From: Armatimonadota bacterium
GTDB lineage: Bacteria; Armatimonadota; Fimbriimonadia; Fimbriimonadales; ATM1
Direction: 5' to 3'
Length of the DNA stretch: 11,530 bases
Assembly: GCA_003695835.1 (NCBI GenBank)
Contig: RFHN01000080.1
Coordinates: 1-11,530 of the forward strand
The notes under the pieces were generated by a model, which saw only the letters and a program-made list of their open reading frames with translations, was not told where the DNA came from and did no database searches. The position numbers were made by a program, and so were the translations under genes. Shown one piece after another: positions 1 through 4,960 of this stretch; within the stretch, counting starts at the first letter, position 1, and every line of letters begins with the position of its first letter.

Positions 1-248
1 ACATCGACGTTGAACTCGTGGGCGACGTGCTGACGATTCGCGGCAAACGCGAGTTCAGCGACGAAGAGAAGCGCGACGACTACGTCCGCATCGAGCGCAG
101 CTACGGCTCGTTCCAGCGCTCGTTCACGATCGGGGTTCCGGTCAAGGCGGACGAGATCTCTGCGACGTATCGCGATGGCATCCTGACCGTCGTCGTGCCG
201 AAAGCGGACGAAGTCAAGCCGAGGAAGATCGAGGTCAAGACCAACTAA
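1..248 (+). CDS. Hsp20 family small heat-shock protein (3' part)
   Basis: ATP-independent holdase chaperone that binds unfolding proteins in the cytoplasm as oligomers. Only the C-terminal 81 codons are in the window. The frame is open from base 3 and ends with TAA at 246-248; the GTG at 18 lies inside the alpha-crystallin domain and is not the start. Visible landmarks are the strand DVLTIRGKRE, the stretch YGSFQRSFTIGVPV, and the family signature ATYRDGILTVVVPK, which matches the A-x-x-x-n-G-x-L motif of alpha-crystallin domains. The tail is short (RKIEVKTN) and lacks a clear I-x-I oligomerisation motif. It sits 59 bp upstream of dnaJ on the same strand, so it probably belongs to the same HspR-controlled heat-shock operon, whose promoter lies outside the window. 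Confidence 0.93.
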   Translation, partial: IDVELVGDVLTIRGKREFSDEEKRDDYVRIERSYGSFQRSFTIGVPVKADEISATYRDGILTVVVPKADEVKPRKIEVKTN

Positions 249-256
249 CCTGAATC

Positions 257-285
257 GCGGGTCGGCGCGCGAGGCGCCGACCCGC
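257..285 (+). other. Perfect 12-bp intercistronic hairpin between hsp20 and dnaJ
   Basis: GCGGGTCGGCGC (257-268) and GCGCCGACCCGC (274-285) are exact reverse complements around a 5-nt loop (GCGAG). The stem is almost pure GC. No T tract follows, and the dnaJ ribosome binding site begins 10 nt downstream, so a classical terminator is unlikely. A role in partial termination, mRNA processing or protecting the hsp20 3' end is inferred. Confidence 0.75.
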
Positions 286-294
286 TCGCTCACC

Positions 295-301
295 AGGAGG
301 T
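295..301 (+). promoter_or_regulatory. Ribosome binding site of dnaJ
   Basis: AGGAGGT ends 6 nt before the ATG at 308. It is a near-perfect anti-16S match, which fixes the dnaJ start. Confidence 0.9.
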
Positions 302-307
302 ACTACC

Positions 308-1381
308 ATGCCGACGGATTTCTACAGTGTGCTCGGAGTTTCCAGAGATGCCGACGAGAAGGAGATCAAGTCGGCATACCGTCGGCTGGCTCGCAAGTAT
401 CACCCCGATGTCAACCCGGGAGACAAACAGGCCGAGGAGAAGTTCAAAGAGGTCCAGCAGGCCTACGAAGTTTTGAGCGATCCGGAAAAACGCCGCCTGT
501 ACGATCGCTACGGCGACCAGTGGGAAGCCGCGCGGCAAGCAGGTATGTCCGGCAACGAGGCTCCCGGGGGCGTCGCGTTCGACCTGGATCTCGAAGACCT
601 ATTCGGCCACATCCCCTTCTTTGGAGGCTTCGGTGGCGACCGTCGGCGCAGCGCCCGAGCTGGCCGCGCGCCTCGCAATGTGGACGTATCGGTCGAGCTG
701 TCGCTGGAAGAGATGGACAAAGGGACCTCCCGGACCCTCTCCTATCGCGTGGACGAGCCTTGTTCACGGTGCGAGGGGCGTGGGACGGTCTCGACAGGAA
801 GTGTTCAGACGTGTCCGACGTGCGGGGGCAGCGGCGAGGTGGGCAGCTTCTTCTTCCGCCAAACCTGCGCTACGTGTGGAGGCGCCGGCGAGGTCGGTGC
901 CGAGGCCTGTTCGACCTGCCGAGGCACAGGCACGATGCCGACAACGCGCCGCGTGGAAGTGACGTTCCCGGCGGGCGTGAAGGAAGGCGATGTCCTGAGA
1001 GTCCGCGGGCAGGGCGCGTCTGGCAGCGGCGGGATGCGCGGCGATCTTTTGGTTCACGTGAAGCAGAAGCCGCACCCGTATCTCCGCAGGGAGGGGGACG
1101 ACCTCCACACAGACCTCAGCGTGGATTACACGGTTGCCGCGCTCGGTGGGAAGGCGAAAGTCAACGGGCTTCGCGGTACGCTCGAGGTGAAGGTCCCGGC
1201 TGGCAGCCAGTGCGGGCAGGTGCTTCGCCTCCGCGGAGAGGGGATGACGCGCCGAACGGGCGGGCGCGGAGACCTCTATGCCAAACTGAACGTCCGAATT
1301 CCGAAGACGCTCAGCCCTGACGAGCGCCGCCTGCTCGAGCAGATCGCTGAGCTCAAGAACACAAGGAGGAGCGCCGTATGA
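308..1381 (+). CDS. dnaJ: Chaperone protein DnaJ (type I, Hsp40)
   Basis: Co-chaperone that delivers unfolded clients to DnaK and stimulates its ATPase. The 357 residues show the J domain at 1-70 with the essential HPD at 32-34, and a short Gly/Phe-rich linker at about 87-115 (GGVAF, FFGGFGG). The zinc-finger domain at about 152-208 has all four CxxCxGxG repeats, with cysteine pairs 152/155, 169/172, 187/190 and 201/204. The C-terminal substrate-binding and dimerisation region follows. All cysteines are present, so it is a full type I DnaJ, slightly shorter than E. coli DnaJ (376). The ATG is set by a strong AGGAGGT. The stop codon overlaps the hspR start (ATGA), indicating translational coupling. 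This fits the dnaK-grpE-dnaJ-hspR type of operon seen in several phyla, here with an hsp20 gene directly upstream. Confidence 0.96.
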   Translation: MPTDFYSVLGVSRDADEKEIKSAYRRLARKYHPDVNPGDKQAEEKFKEVQQAYEVLSDPEKRRLYDRYGDQWEAARQAGMSGNEAPGGVAFDLDLEDLFGHIPFFGGFGGDRRRSARAGRAPRNVDVSVELSLEEMDKGTSRTLSYRVDEPCSRCEGRGTVSTGSVQTCPTCGGSGEVGSFFFRQTCATCGGAGEVGAEACSTCRGTGTMPTTRRVEVTFPAGVKEGDVLRVRGQGASGSGGMRGDLLVHVKQKPHPYLRREGDDLHTDLSVDYTVAALGGKAKVNGLRGTLEVKVPAGSQCGQVLRLRGEGMTRRTGGRGDLYAKLNVRIPKTLSPDERRLLEQIAELKNTRRSAV

Positions 1382-1788
1382 GAAGCGACCGCAAGGAACC
1401 CGTCTACCCCATCAGCATCGCGGCCAAGCTCTGCGGCGTTCACCCACAAACCCTGCGGTCCTACGAACGGCAGGGGTTGATCTCTCCGGCTCGGGTCAAC
1501 GACAAGAACCGCATGTACAGCGAGGCGGACATCGAAAGAGTCCGAAAGATCCAGCGACTTACCCAGGATCTTGGCGTGAACCTCGCGGGGGTCGAGATCA
1601 TTCTGCGCCTGCTCGACCAGATGGAGGACCAGCGGAAACAGATGGAAGAGCGGTTCGCGGAGTTCGTCCAAGAAACCGAACGAAGGCTAAGCGAAATCCT
1701 CCGAAACAGCGACGCACCCGTCCCCGTAAAGGGCAGCATCCTGCCGGTGCCGCGGCTCGATTGGCCCAGCAATCCCTTCGATCTCTAA
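1378..1788 (+). CDS. hspR: MerR-family heat-shock repressor HspR
   Basis: Transcriptional repressor of chaperone operons. HspR proteins bind HAIR inverted repeats, usually with DnaK as co-repressor. The 136 residues begin with a MerR-type winged helix-turn-helix at about 10-60: ISIAAKLCGVHPQTLRSYER, then GLISPARVNDKNRMYSEADIER. The first segment is typical of HspR, where PQTLR-x-YE is the recognition helix. A coiled coil of about 72-110 (LLDQMEDQRKQMEERFAEF) should mediate dimerisation. There are no metal-binding cysteines like those of MerR or CueR sensors. The ATG overlaps the dnaJ stop by 4 bp, the usual position for this regulator. No HAIR site is visible in the window; the operator should lie upstream of the operon. 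The gene ends 4 bp into the convergent panB. Confidence 0.93.
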   Translation: MRSDRKEPVYPISIAAKLCGVHPQTLRSYERQGLISPARVNDKNRMYSEADIERVRKIQRLTQDLGVNLAGVEIILRLLDQMEDQRKQMEERFAEFVQETERRLSEILRNSDAPVPVKGSILPVPRLDWPSNPFDL

Positions 1789-2594
1789 AACGCGTTCTCG
1801 TCCGTGGGGAACGATCCGTCCCGCACAGCGCTGGCGTACGCTTTCAGCGCTTCGACCATCTTCGTTCGCCCATCCAGGAACCGCCTCGTGTGGCGGAACG
1901 GCTCGCCAGGCAGTAGCCCCAACAGGTCATGAAAGACCTGCACCTCTCCGTCGCAATGAGGGCCTGCGCCGATGCCGATCGTTGGAATGGTGAGCGCCGC
2001 CGTGATCTTCTTGGCCAGTTCCGCGGGAACCAGTTCCAAAACGACGGCGAACGCCCCGGATCGCTCGATCCGCTTGGCTGCGTCCAGAACGCTTTCGCCG
2101 GCTTCGCCGCGCCCCTGTACCTTGAATCCGCCAAAAACGTGGTGGCTCTGCGGGGTCATCCCTACGTGCCCGAGCACCGGGACACCGGCCTGAACGAGCC
2201 GCCGAATTGCGTCTTCCCAAGGCCCTTCGAGCTTGACCGCGTCCGCCCCGGCCTTCACCAATGCGATGCCGTTGGCGACCGCCTCATCCGTCCCGACTTG
2301 GAACGACCCGAAAGGCATGTCCGCCACGAGAAGGGCGCGTTTGCACCCTCGCCGCGCTGCAGCGACGTGGTGAAGCATCTGTTCCATGGTGACCGGCAGC
2401 GTGTCTTCATAGCCCAGGACGACGTTTCCGACGGAATCGCCTACGAGGATGAGGTCTACGCCGGCTTCGTCCGCCATAGAGGCGGAGGGCGCATCGTATG
2501 CAGTCACGCACACGATGCGTCCTCCTTTCATCGCGCGAATGGCGGGTGCCGTAATCCGTCCTTCCACGGCATCAGAGGGTACCCGTCCACGCAA
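1785..2594 (-). CDS. panB: 3-methyl-2-oxobutanoate hydroxymethyltransferase
   Basis: Transfers a hydroxymethyl group from 5,10-methylene-tetrahydrofolate to 2-oxoisovalerate to give ketopantoate, the first step of pantothenate and coenzyme A synthesis; cytoplasmic. The 269 residues match the usual length (E. coli 264). Expected active-site residues are present: Asp53 in VGDS and Asp92 in ADMPFGS, Glu123 in KLEG (metal and substrate site), and Glu187 in VLELVP (catalytic base). The motifs TAYDAPSA, GHVGMTPQS and IGIGAGPHCDGEVQV are also typical. The start is uncertain: the TTG at 2594 gives the usual N-terminal length, but no ribosome binding site precedes it, and a GTG at 2567 is an alternative. 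It follows the flgM-like gene by 25 bp on the same strand, so it may share its transcript and the upstream riboswitch. The stop (TAG) overlaps that of hspR by 4 bp. Confidence 0.96.
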   Translation of the reverse strand: MRGRVPSDAVEGRITAPAIRAMKGGRIVCVTAYDAPSASMADEAGVDLILVGDSVGNVVLGYEDTLPVTMEQMLHHVAAARRGCKRALLVADMPFGSFQVGTDEAVANGIALVKAGADAVKLEGPWEDAIRRLVQAGVPVLGHVGMTPQSHHVFGGFKVQGRGEAGESVLDAAKRIERSGAFAVVLELVPAELAKKITAALTIPTIGIGAGPHCDGEVQVFHDLLGLLPGEPFRHTRRFLDGRTKMVEALKAYASAVRDGSFPTDENAF

Positions 2595-2619
2595 GCGCAG
2601 GCGGCCGGGTGCGGGTGGA

Positions 2620-2892
2620 TTACTGGGCGCTCTTGTCGGCGAGCGTGCGACGGATCATCGCGTCCGCGATCTCCTCGGCGCTCGGGTTGTATTCCCCGCG
2701 AGCGATCTGCTCCTTGACTTGAAGTACCAGTTCCTCGCGGATCTCCGGCATCTGCTTGATGCGCTCCCGAAGCTCGCCGAGTAGCTGCACGTCTCGCTCG
2801 GTCAGTGCGCCACCCGTTGCCACGTTTTTCGAAAAGCCGCCTGCCTTGCGCTCCTTCAGGATCGCTTTGATCTGCTCCTGTGACACTTTCAT
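2620..2892 (-). CDS. FlgM-like anti-sigma-28 factor
   Basis: Resembles the FlgM family, whose members bind and inhibit the flagellar or late-stage sigma factor (sigma-28, FliA/SigD/WhiG type). The 90 residues have a flexible N-terminus (1-30) and a C-terminal FlgM core at about 31-85. The core reads ERDVQLLGELRERIKQMPEI, then REELVLQVKEQIARGEY, then EEIADAMI. The pattern of a Leu-rich helix, P-x-x-R-x-x-x-V-x-x-x-K-x-x-I-x-x-G-x-Y, and a final IA-x-x-(I/L) helix is the family hallmark. The ATG is supported by AAGGAG six bases upstream. No flagellar or sigma-factor gene is visible nearby, so the target sigma factor is unknown; an unrelated process such as pili or development is possible. The 5' leader contains a probable cyclic-di-GMP riboswitch. 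panB follows 25 bp downstream. Confidence 0.8.
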   Translation of the reverse strand: MKVSQEQIKAILKERKAGGFSKNVATGGALTERDVQLLGELRERIKQMPEIREELVLQVKEQIARGEYNPSAEEIADAMIRRTLADKSAQ

Positions 2893-2898
2893 GGTTTT

Positions 2899-2904
2899 CT
2901 CCTT
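2899..2904 (-). promoter_or_regulatory. Ribosome binding site of the flgM-like gene
   Basis: On the minus strand AAGGAG ends 6 nt before the ATG at 2892-2890. It can pair with CTCCTT at 3002-2997 or, more weakly, with TCCT at 2911-2908. It is therefore the probable control point of the riboswitch just upstream. Confidence 0.85.
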
Positions 2905-2905
2905 T

Positions 2906-2925
2906 GAAGGATACCGTCTTCCTTC
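2906..2925 (-). promoter_or_regulatory. Candidate expression platform of the riboswitch
   Basis: GAAGGA (2925-2920) is the 3' strand of aptamer stem P1 and is also an exact complement of TCCTTC (2911-2906), with an 8-nt loop. Six base pairs form only if P1 opens. TCCT (2911-2908) can instead pair with AGGA of the ribosome binding site (2903-2900) across a TCAA loop. In addition, CTCCTT (3002-2997), which overlaps the 5' strand of P1, is complementary to the ribosome binding site AAGGAG (2904-2899). These pairings compete with one another, as in a translational switch. The first pair would make ligand turn flgM off; the long-range pair would make ligand turn it on. The sequence alone does not decide. 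Confidence 0.5.
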
Positions 2926-3001
2926 TCAGGCGGCTCGGCTGGCCTCACGGCCCCGTGGCTTTGCGCTCCCCCACCGGGGGATTGCCCTTGACTGAGAAGG
3001 A
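2920..3001 (-). promoter_or_regulatory. Cyclic-di-GMP-I (GEMM-I) riboswitch aptamer
   Basis: Read on the minus strand, an 82-nt element is closed by a perfect 10-bp P1: TCCTTCTCAG (3001-2992) with CTGAGAAGGA (2929-2920). Inside, AAGGGCAA (2989-2982) leads into P2 (TCCCCC 2981-2976 with GGGGGA 2972-2967). The strongly conserved GCGCAAAGCCACGGG (2966-2952) follows, close to the ACGCAAAGCC-(N)-GG consensus of GEMM-I. P3 (GGCC 2952-2949 with GGCC 2944-2941, GTGA loop) leads to AGCCGAGCCGCC (2940-2929), like the consensus AGCCGGGTTGCC. By eye, the guanine contacting ligand (G20 of the V. cholerae Vc2 aptamer) corresponds to G2986 and the pairing cytosine (C92) to C2938; a G rather than A at the first position favours c-di-GMP over cGAMP. 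P2 lacks the usual GNRA loop. It lies 27 nt upstream of the flgM-like ATG. Confidence 0.82.
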
Positions 3002-3015
3002 GCAACATGGCTCCT
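2998..3015 (-). promoter_or_regulatory. Small hairpin competing with riboswitch stem P1
   Basis: On the minus strand AGGAGC (3015-3010) and GCTCCT (3003-2998) form a 6-bp stem around a CATGTT loop. Four bases of its 3' arm (3001-2998) are the first bases of P1. It cannot coexist with a complete P1, nor with CTCCTT pairing to the flgM ribosome binding site. It may set the folding order during transcription; this is inference. Confidence 0.45.
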
Positions 3016-3095
3016 GATTTGGATTGTCGGCGGGTTCTCCCGTCTTCTTTAGGGCCTTGCCGTCTTTTTTGGGCGAGCACGGCGCGCACGGGGGC

Positions 3096-3101
3096 ATTGT
3101 A
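3096..3101 (-). promoter_or_regulatory. Possible -10 element for the flgM/panB transcript
   Basis: TACAAT on the minus strand matches TATAAT at five of six positions and would start a transcript near 3088, about 195 nt before flgM, with the whole riboswitch in the leader. No good -35 hexamer lies 17-18 nt upstream. An alternative -10 is TATTCT at 3113-3108. Confidence 0.35.
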
Positions 3102-3106
3102 CACCA

Positions 3107-3175
3107 GAGAATACGGGGATTGGGGGACTTTTGGCCCAAAACGGGTGAACTTGCGGCCCCATTCCCGGTATTCTC
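3107..3175. promoter_or_regulatory. Inverted -10-like elements and central palindrome in the divergent promoter region
   Basis: GAGAATACGGG (3107-3117) and CCCGGTATTCTC (3164-3175) are inverted copies differing by one extra G. Each presents TATTCT reading toward its own gene, flgM on the minus strand and the redoxin fusion on the plus strand. Between them TTTTGGCCCAAAA (3129-3141) has perfect 6-bp arms around a single central C. The layout suggests a shared control region with a possible dimeric regulator site. The regulator is unknown. Confidence 0.4.
3169..3174 (+). promoter_or_regulatory. Possible -10 element of a leaderless transcript
   Basis: TATTCT lies only 8 nt before the ATG at 3183, and nothing resembling a ribosome binding site precedes that ATG. 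Initiation at or next to the start codon would give a leaderless mRNA. No clear -35 is present. Confidence 0.4.
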
Positions 3176-3182
3176 CCTATGT

Positions 3183-4955
3183 ATGAAGCGACGGATTATG
3201 CTCCCTCTGGCGCTGAGCGCCCTCTTCCTCGCCGCCTTTTCGGCCTTTGCCTACTTCGTCGGCCAGCAGCCGACCAAAGGGACTGTCCGCCTCTATCTCA
3301 GCACGGACTGCCCCGTGGCCGCAAAGTACTCGCCGAGAATCCAAGAGCTGGCACGGACCTACTCCGGCAAGGGTATCCGATTTGAAGCGCTCTTCCCAAA
3401 TGCATTGGAGAGTGTGGATACGGTAGCCGCCTACGCCAAGGAACGAGGCTATTCGTTCTCCGTAGCTCTCGACCCCGGGGGGCAACAGGCGAGACGAGAC
3501 GGCATCACGATGATCCCGACCGTCGTCATCTTCGACGCGAAGAACCGGATGATCTACCGCGGTCCAATTGATGACAACAAGACCGAGGAAAACGTCAGGC
3601 GCAGCTACGCGAAAGAGATCCTGGACAAGCTCGTGGCGGGCGAAGACATAGCCTTTTCCGAGGTGCCGGTCGAACTCGGGTGCATGCTCATGGCTGGCGA
3701 CGAGGCTGCTGCGAAGCCTGCTCCGGTCACCTATGCCGAACACGTCGCCCCTGTTCTCTACAAGCACTGCACGCCCTGCCACCGCCCCGGCGAAGTCGCC
3801 CCATTCAGTTTGACATCCTACGAAGAAGCCAAGAAGTGGGCGCCCATGATCGCATGGGCCACCGAGAACAAGCGGATGCCTCCGTGGAAAGCGGTGCCCA
3901 ACTACAACCGCTTCCTGGATGAGAACCATCTTACGGAGGACCAAGTCCGCTTACTCAAGAGCTGGGCTGAGGCTGGCGCCCCTCGCGGCGATGCCAGCAA
4001 AGAGCCTGCGCCGCCTAAATTCGAAGAGGGGTGGCTCCTCGGCAAGCCCGACATGGTCCTCAAGATTGACCGGCCCTTCAAATTGGAAGCGACGGGTCGG
4101 GACGTGTATCGAAACTTCGTGTTCAAGACCGACTTCAAAGAGACGAAATGGGTTCGCGCGATTGACGTCAGGCCGGGCAATCGCACCGTCGTACACCACG
4201 TCATCGCTTTTCTCGACGAACGGGGACAGAGCCATTCCTTAGAGGCCAAGCAAGGCGACGGACAACCCGGTTACTCCACCTTCGGGGGCATTGGCTTCTT
4301 GCCGTCGGGCTCGCTCGGAGGGTGGGCGCCAGGGCTTCAACCTCGTTTCGCGCCGGAAGGCACGGCGTTCGAGCTGAAGCCGGGAACTACCATCGTATTG
4401 CAAGTCCACTATCACAAAAGCGGCAAGCCGGAAGAAGACCAGACGGAACTGGCGCTCTATTTCGCTAAAGAGCCGCCGAAACGCGCCCTTCAACTCGCTT
4501 GGATCGCCAACCCGCTCTTTCGCATCCCCCCCGGCGCCAAGGACCACGTGGTGCGGATGCGTTACCCCGTACCTGTGGACGTAACCGCCTACTCCGCCAT
4601 GCCTCACATGCACCTGCTTGGCAAAGAGATGAAGGCCTGGGTCGAAAAGCCGGACGGCACGACGGAGCCGCTCGTCTGGGTGAAGGACTGGGAGTTCAAC
4701 TGGCAATTCGTCTACTACTTCCAACAACCCAAGAAGATCCCTGCCGGCAGCACCGTACACGTGGAGGCGCACTACGACAACAGCGCGGAGAATCCAAACA
4801 ATCCGAACAACCCGCCCAAGCCCGTAACGTGGGGAGAGCAGACTACGGATGAAATGATGCTTCTCATCGTCGCGTTCTCCGTTGACAACCTGCCAGCCCA
4901 AGGGATCCTCAACAACCTGAGGAACCGAGTCACGGAACGCAGGGGAGGTCAGTAG
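3183..4955 (+). CDS. Exported redoxin / cytochrome c / copper-monooxygenase fusion
   Basis: The 590 residues hold three modules. A signal peptide or N-terminal anchor (1-26: MKRR, then a hydrophobic run) directs it across the membrane. A thioredoxin-fold redoxin domain follows (about 33-155), with a single cysteine in TDCPVA (Cys43) and a cis-proline motif MIPTVVIFD (108-118); there is no CxxC, but a second cysteine lies in ELGCM (167). Residues 184-270 are cytochrome-like, with a heme c motif CTPCH (196-200) and a likely distal methionine in RMPPW (232). The C-terminal half resembles the PHM/dopamine beta-monooxygenase copper domains: HH (338-339), HYH (409-411), PHMH (475, 477) and Met558/559, the ligand order of the Cu-H and Cu-M sites. 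Proteins of this layout occur in Acidobacteria and Planctomycetes; the substrate is unknown. This ATG was chosen because it begins the signal peptide; earlier in-frame starts would bury it. A DinB-like gene follows after 5 bp. Confidence 0.88.
   Translation: MKRRIMLPLALSALFLAAFSAFAYFVGQQPTKGTVRLYLSTDCPVAAKYSPRIQELARTYSGKGIRFEALFPNALESVDTVAAYAKERGYSFSVALDPGGQQARRDGITMIPTVVIFDAKNRMIYRGPIDDNKTEENVRRSYAKEILDKLVAGEDIAFSEVPVELGCMLMAGDEAAAKPAPVTYAEHVAPVLYKHCTPCHRPGEVAPFSLTSYEEAKKWAPMIAWATENKRMPPWKAVPNYNRFLDENHLTEDQVRLLKSWAEAGAPRGDASKEPAPPKFEEGWLLGKPDMVLKIDRPFKLEATGRDVYRNFVFKTDFKETKWVRAIDVRPGNRTVVHHVIAFLDERGQSHSLEAKQGDGQPGYSTFGGIGFLPSGSLGGWAPGLQPRFAPEGTAFELKPGTTIVLQVHYHKSGKPEEDQTELALYFAKEPPKRALQLAWIANPLFRIPPGAKDHVVRMRYPVPVDVTAYSAMPHMHLLGKEMKAWVEKPDGTTEPLVWVKDWEFNWQFVYYFQQPKKIPAGSTVHVEAHYDNSAENPNNPNNPPKPVTWGEQTTDEMMLLIVAFSVDNLPAQGILNNLRNRVTERRGGQ
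4942..4948 (+). promoter_or_regulatory. Ribosome binding site of the DinB-family gene
   Basis: GGGGAGG lies inside the last codons of the preceding gene, 12 nt before the ATG at 4961. The spacing is somewhat long, so re-initiation after the upstream stop may also help. Confidence 0.6.
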
Positions 4956-4960
4956 ACCCG

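Larger units (their letters stand above)
2914..3070 (-). repeat. Three AARRAAGACGG direct repeats in the flgM leader
   Basis: On the minus strand the 11-mers are AAAAAAGACGG (3070-3060), AAAGAAGACGG (3050-3040) and AAGGAAGACGG (2924-2914). The first two are exactly 20 bp apart, roughly two helical turns. The third overlaps the 3' strand of riboswitch stem P1 and the loop of the candidate expression platform. All lie downstream of the putative -10 element, so they should be transcribed. No function is known to me. Confidence 0.6.

Noticed and set aside
520..1320. Long overlapping frames inside dnaJ and on the opposite strand of several genes (for example 4239-5189, 5903-6988, 9070-10026).
   Set aside because: They are shadows of strongly supported genes in GC-rich DNA, with Arg/Pro-rich translations and no family motifs.
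1780..1800. Possible terminator between hspR and panB.
   Set aside because: The two stop codons overlap by 4 bp and no inverted repeat with a T tract is present at the junction.
2889..3009. A 39-codon minus-strand reading frame (ATG at 3009, preceded by AGGAG) running through the riboswitch and ending in an ATGA overlap with flgM.
   Set aside because: Its AGGAG is only 2 nt from the ATG, the predicted peptide is low complexity, and the same bases are explained by conserved aptamer structure. A leader peptide cannot be excluded, but support is weak.
3040..3070. Pyrimidine tracts on the plus strand after short GC stems (CGGGTTCTCCCG then TCTTCTTT; T6 at 3065-3070) as rho-independent terminators.
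   Set aside because: Stems are only 3-4 bp, and no plus-strand gene ends upstream of them.
2945..3139. Minus-strand 64-codon frame with Cys and Lys-rich peptide (CAPCSPKKDGKALKK).
   Set aside because: It runs into the aptamer, has no ribosome binding site, and the Lys-rich part comes from the AARRAAGACGG repeats.
3940..3960. ACTCAAG resembling half of a HAIR operator for HspR.
   Set aside because: No CTTGAGT partner at the required spacing, and it lies inside the redoxin fusion coding region.
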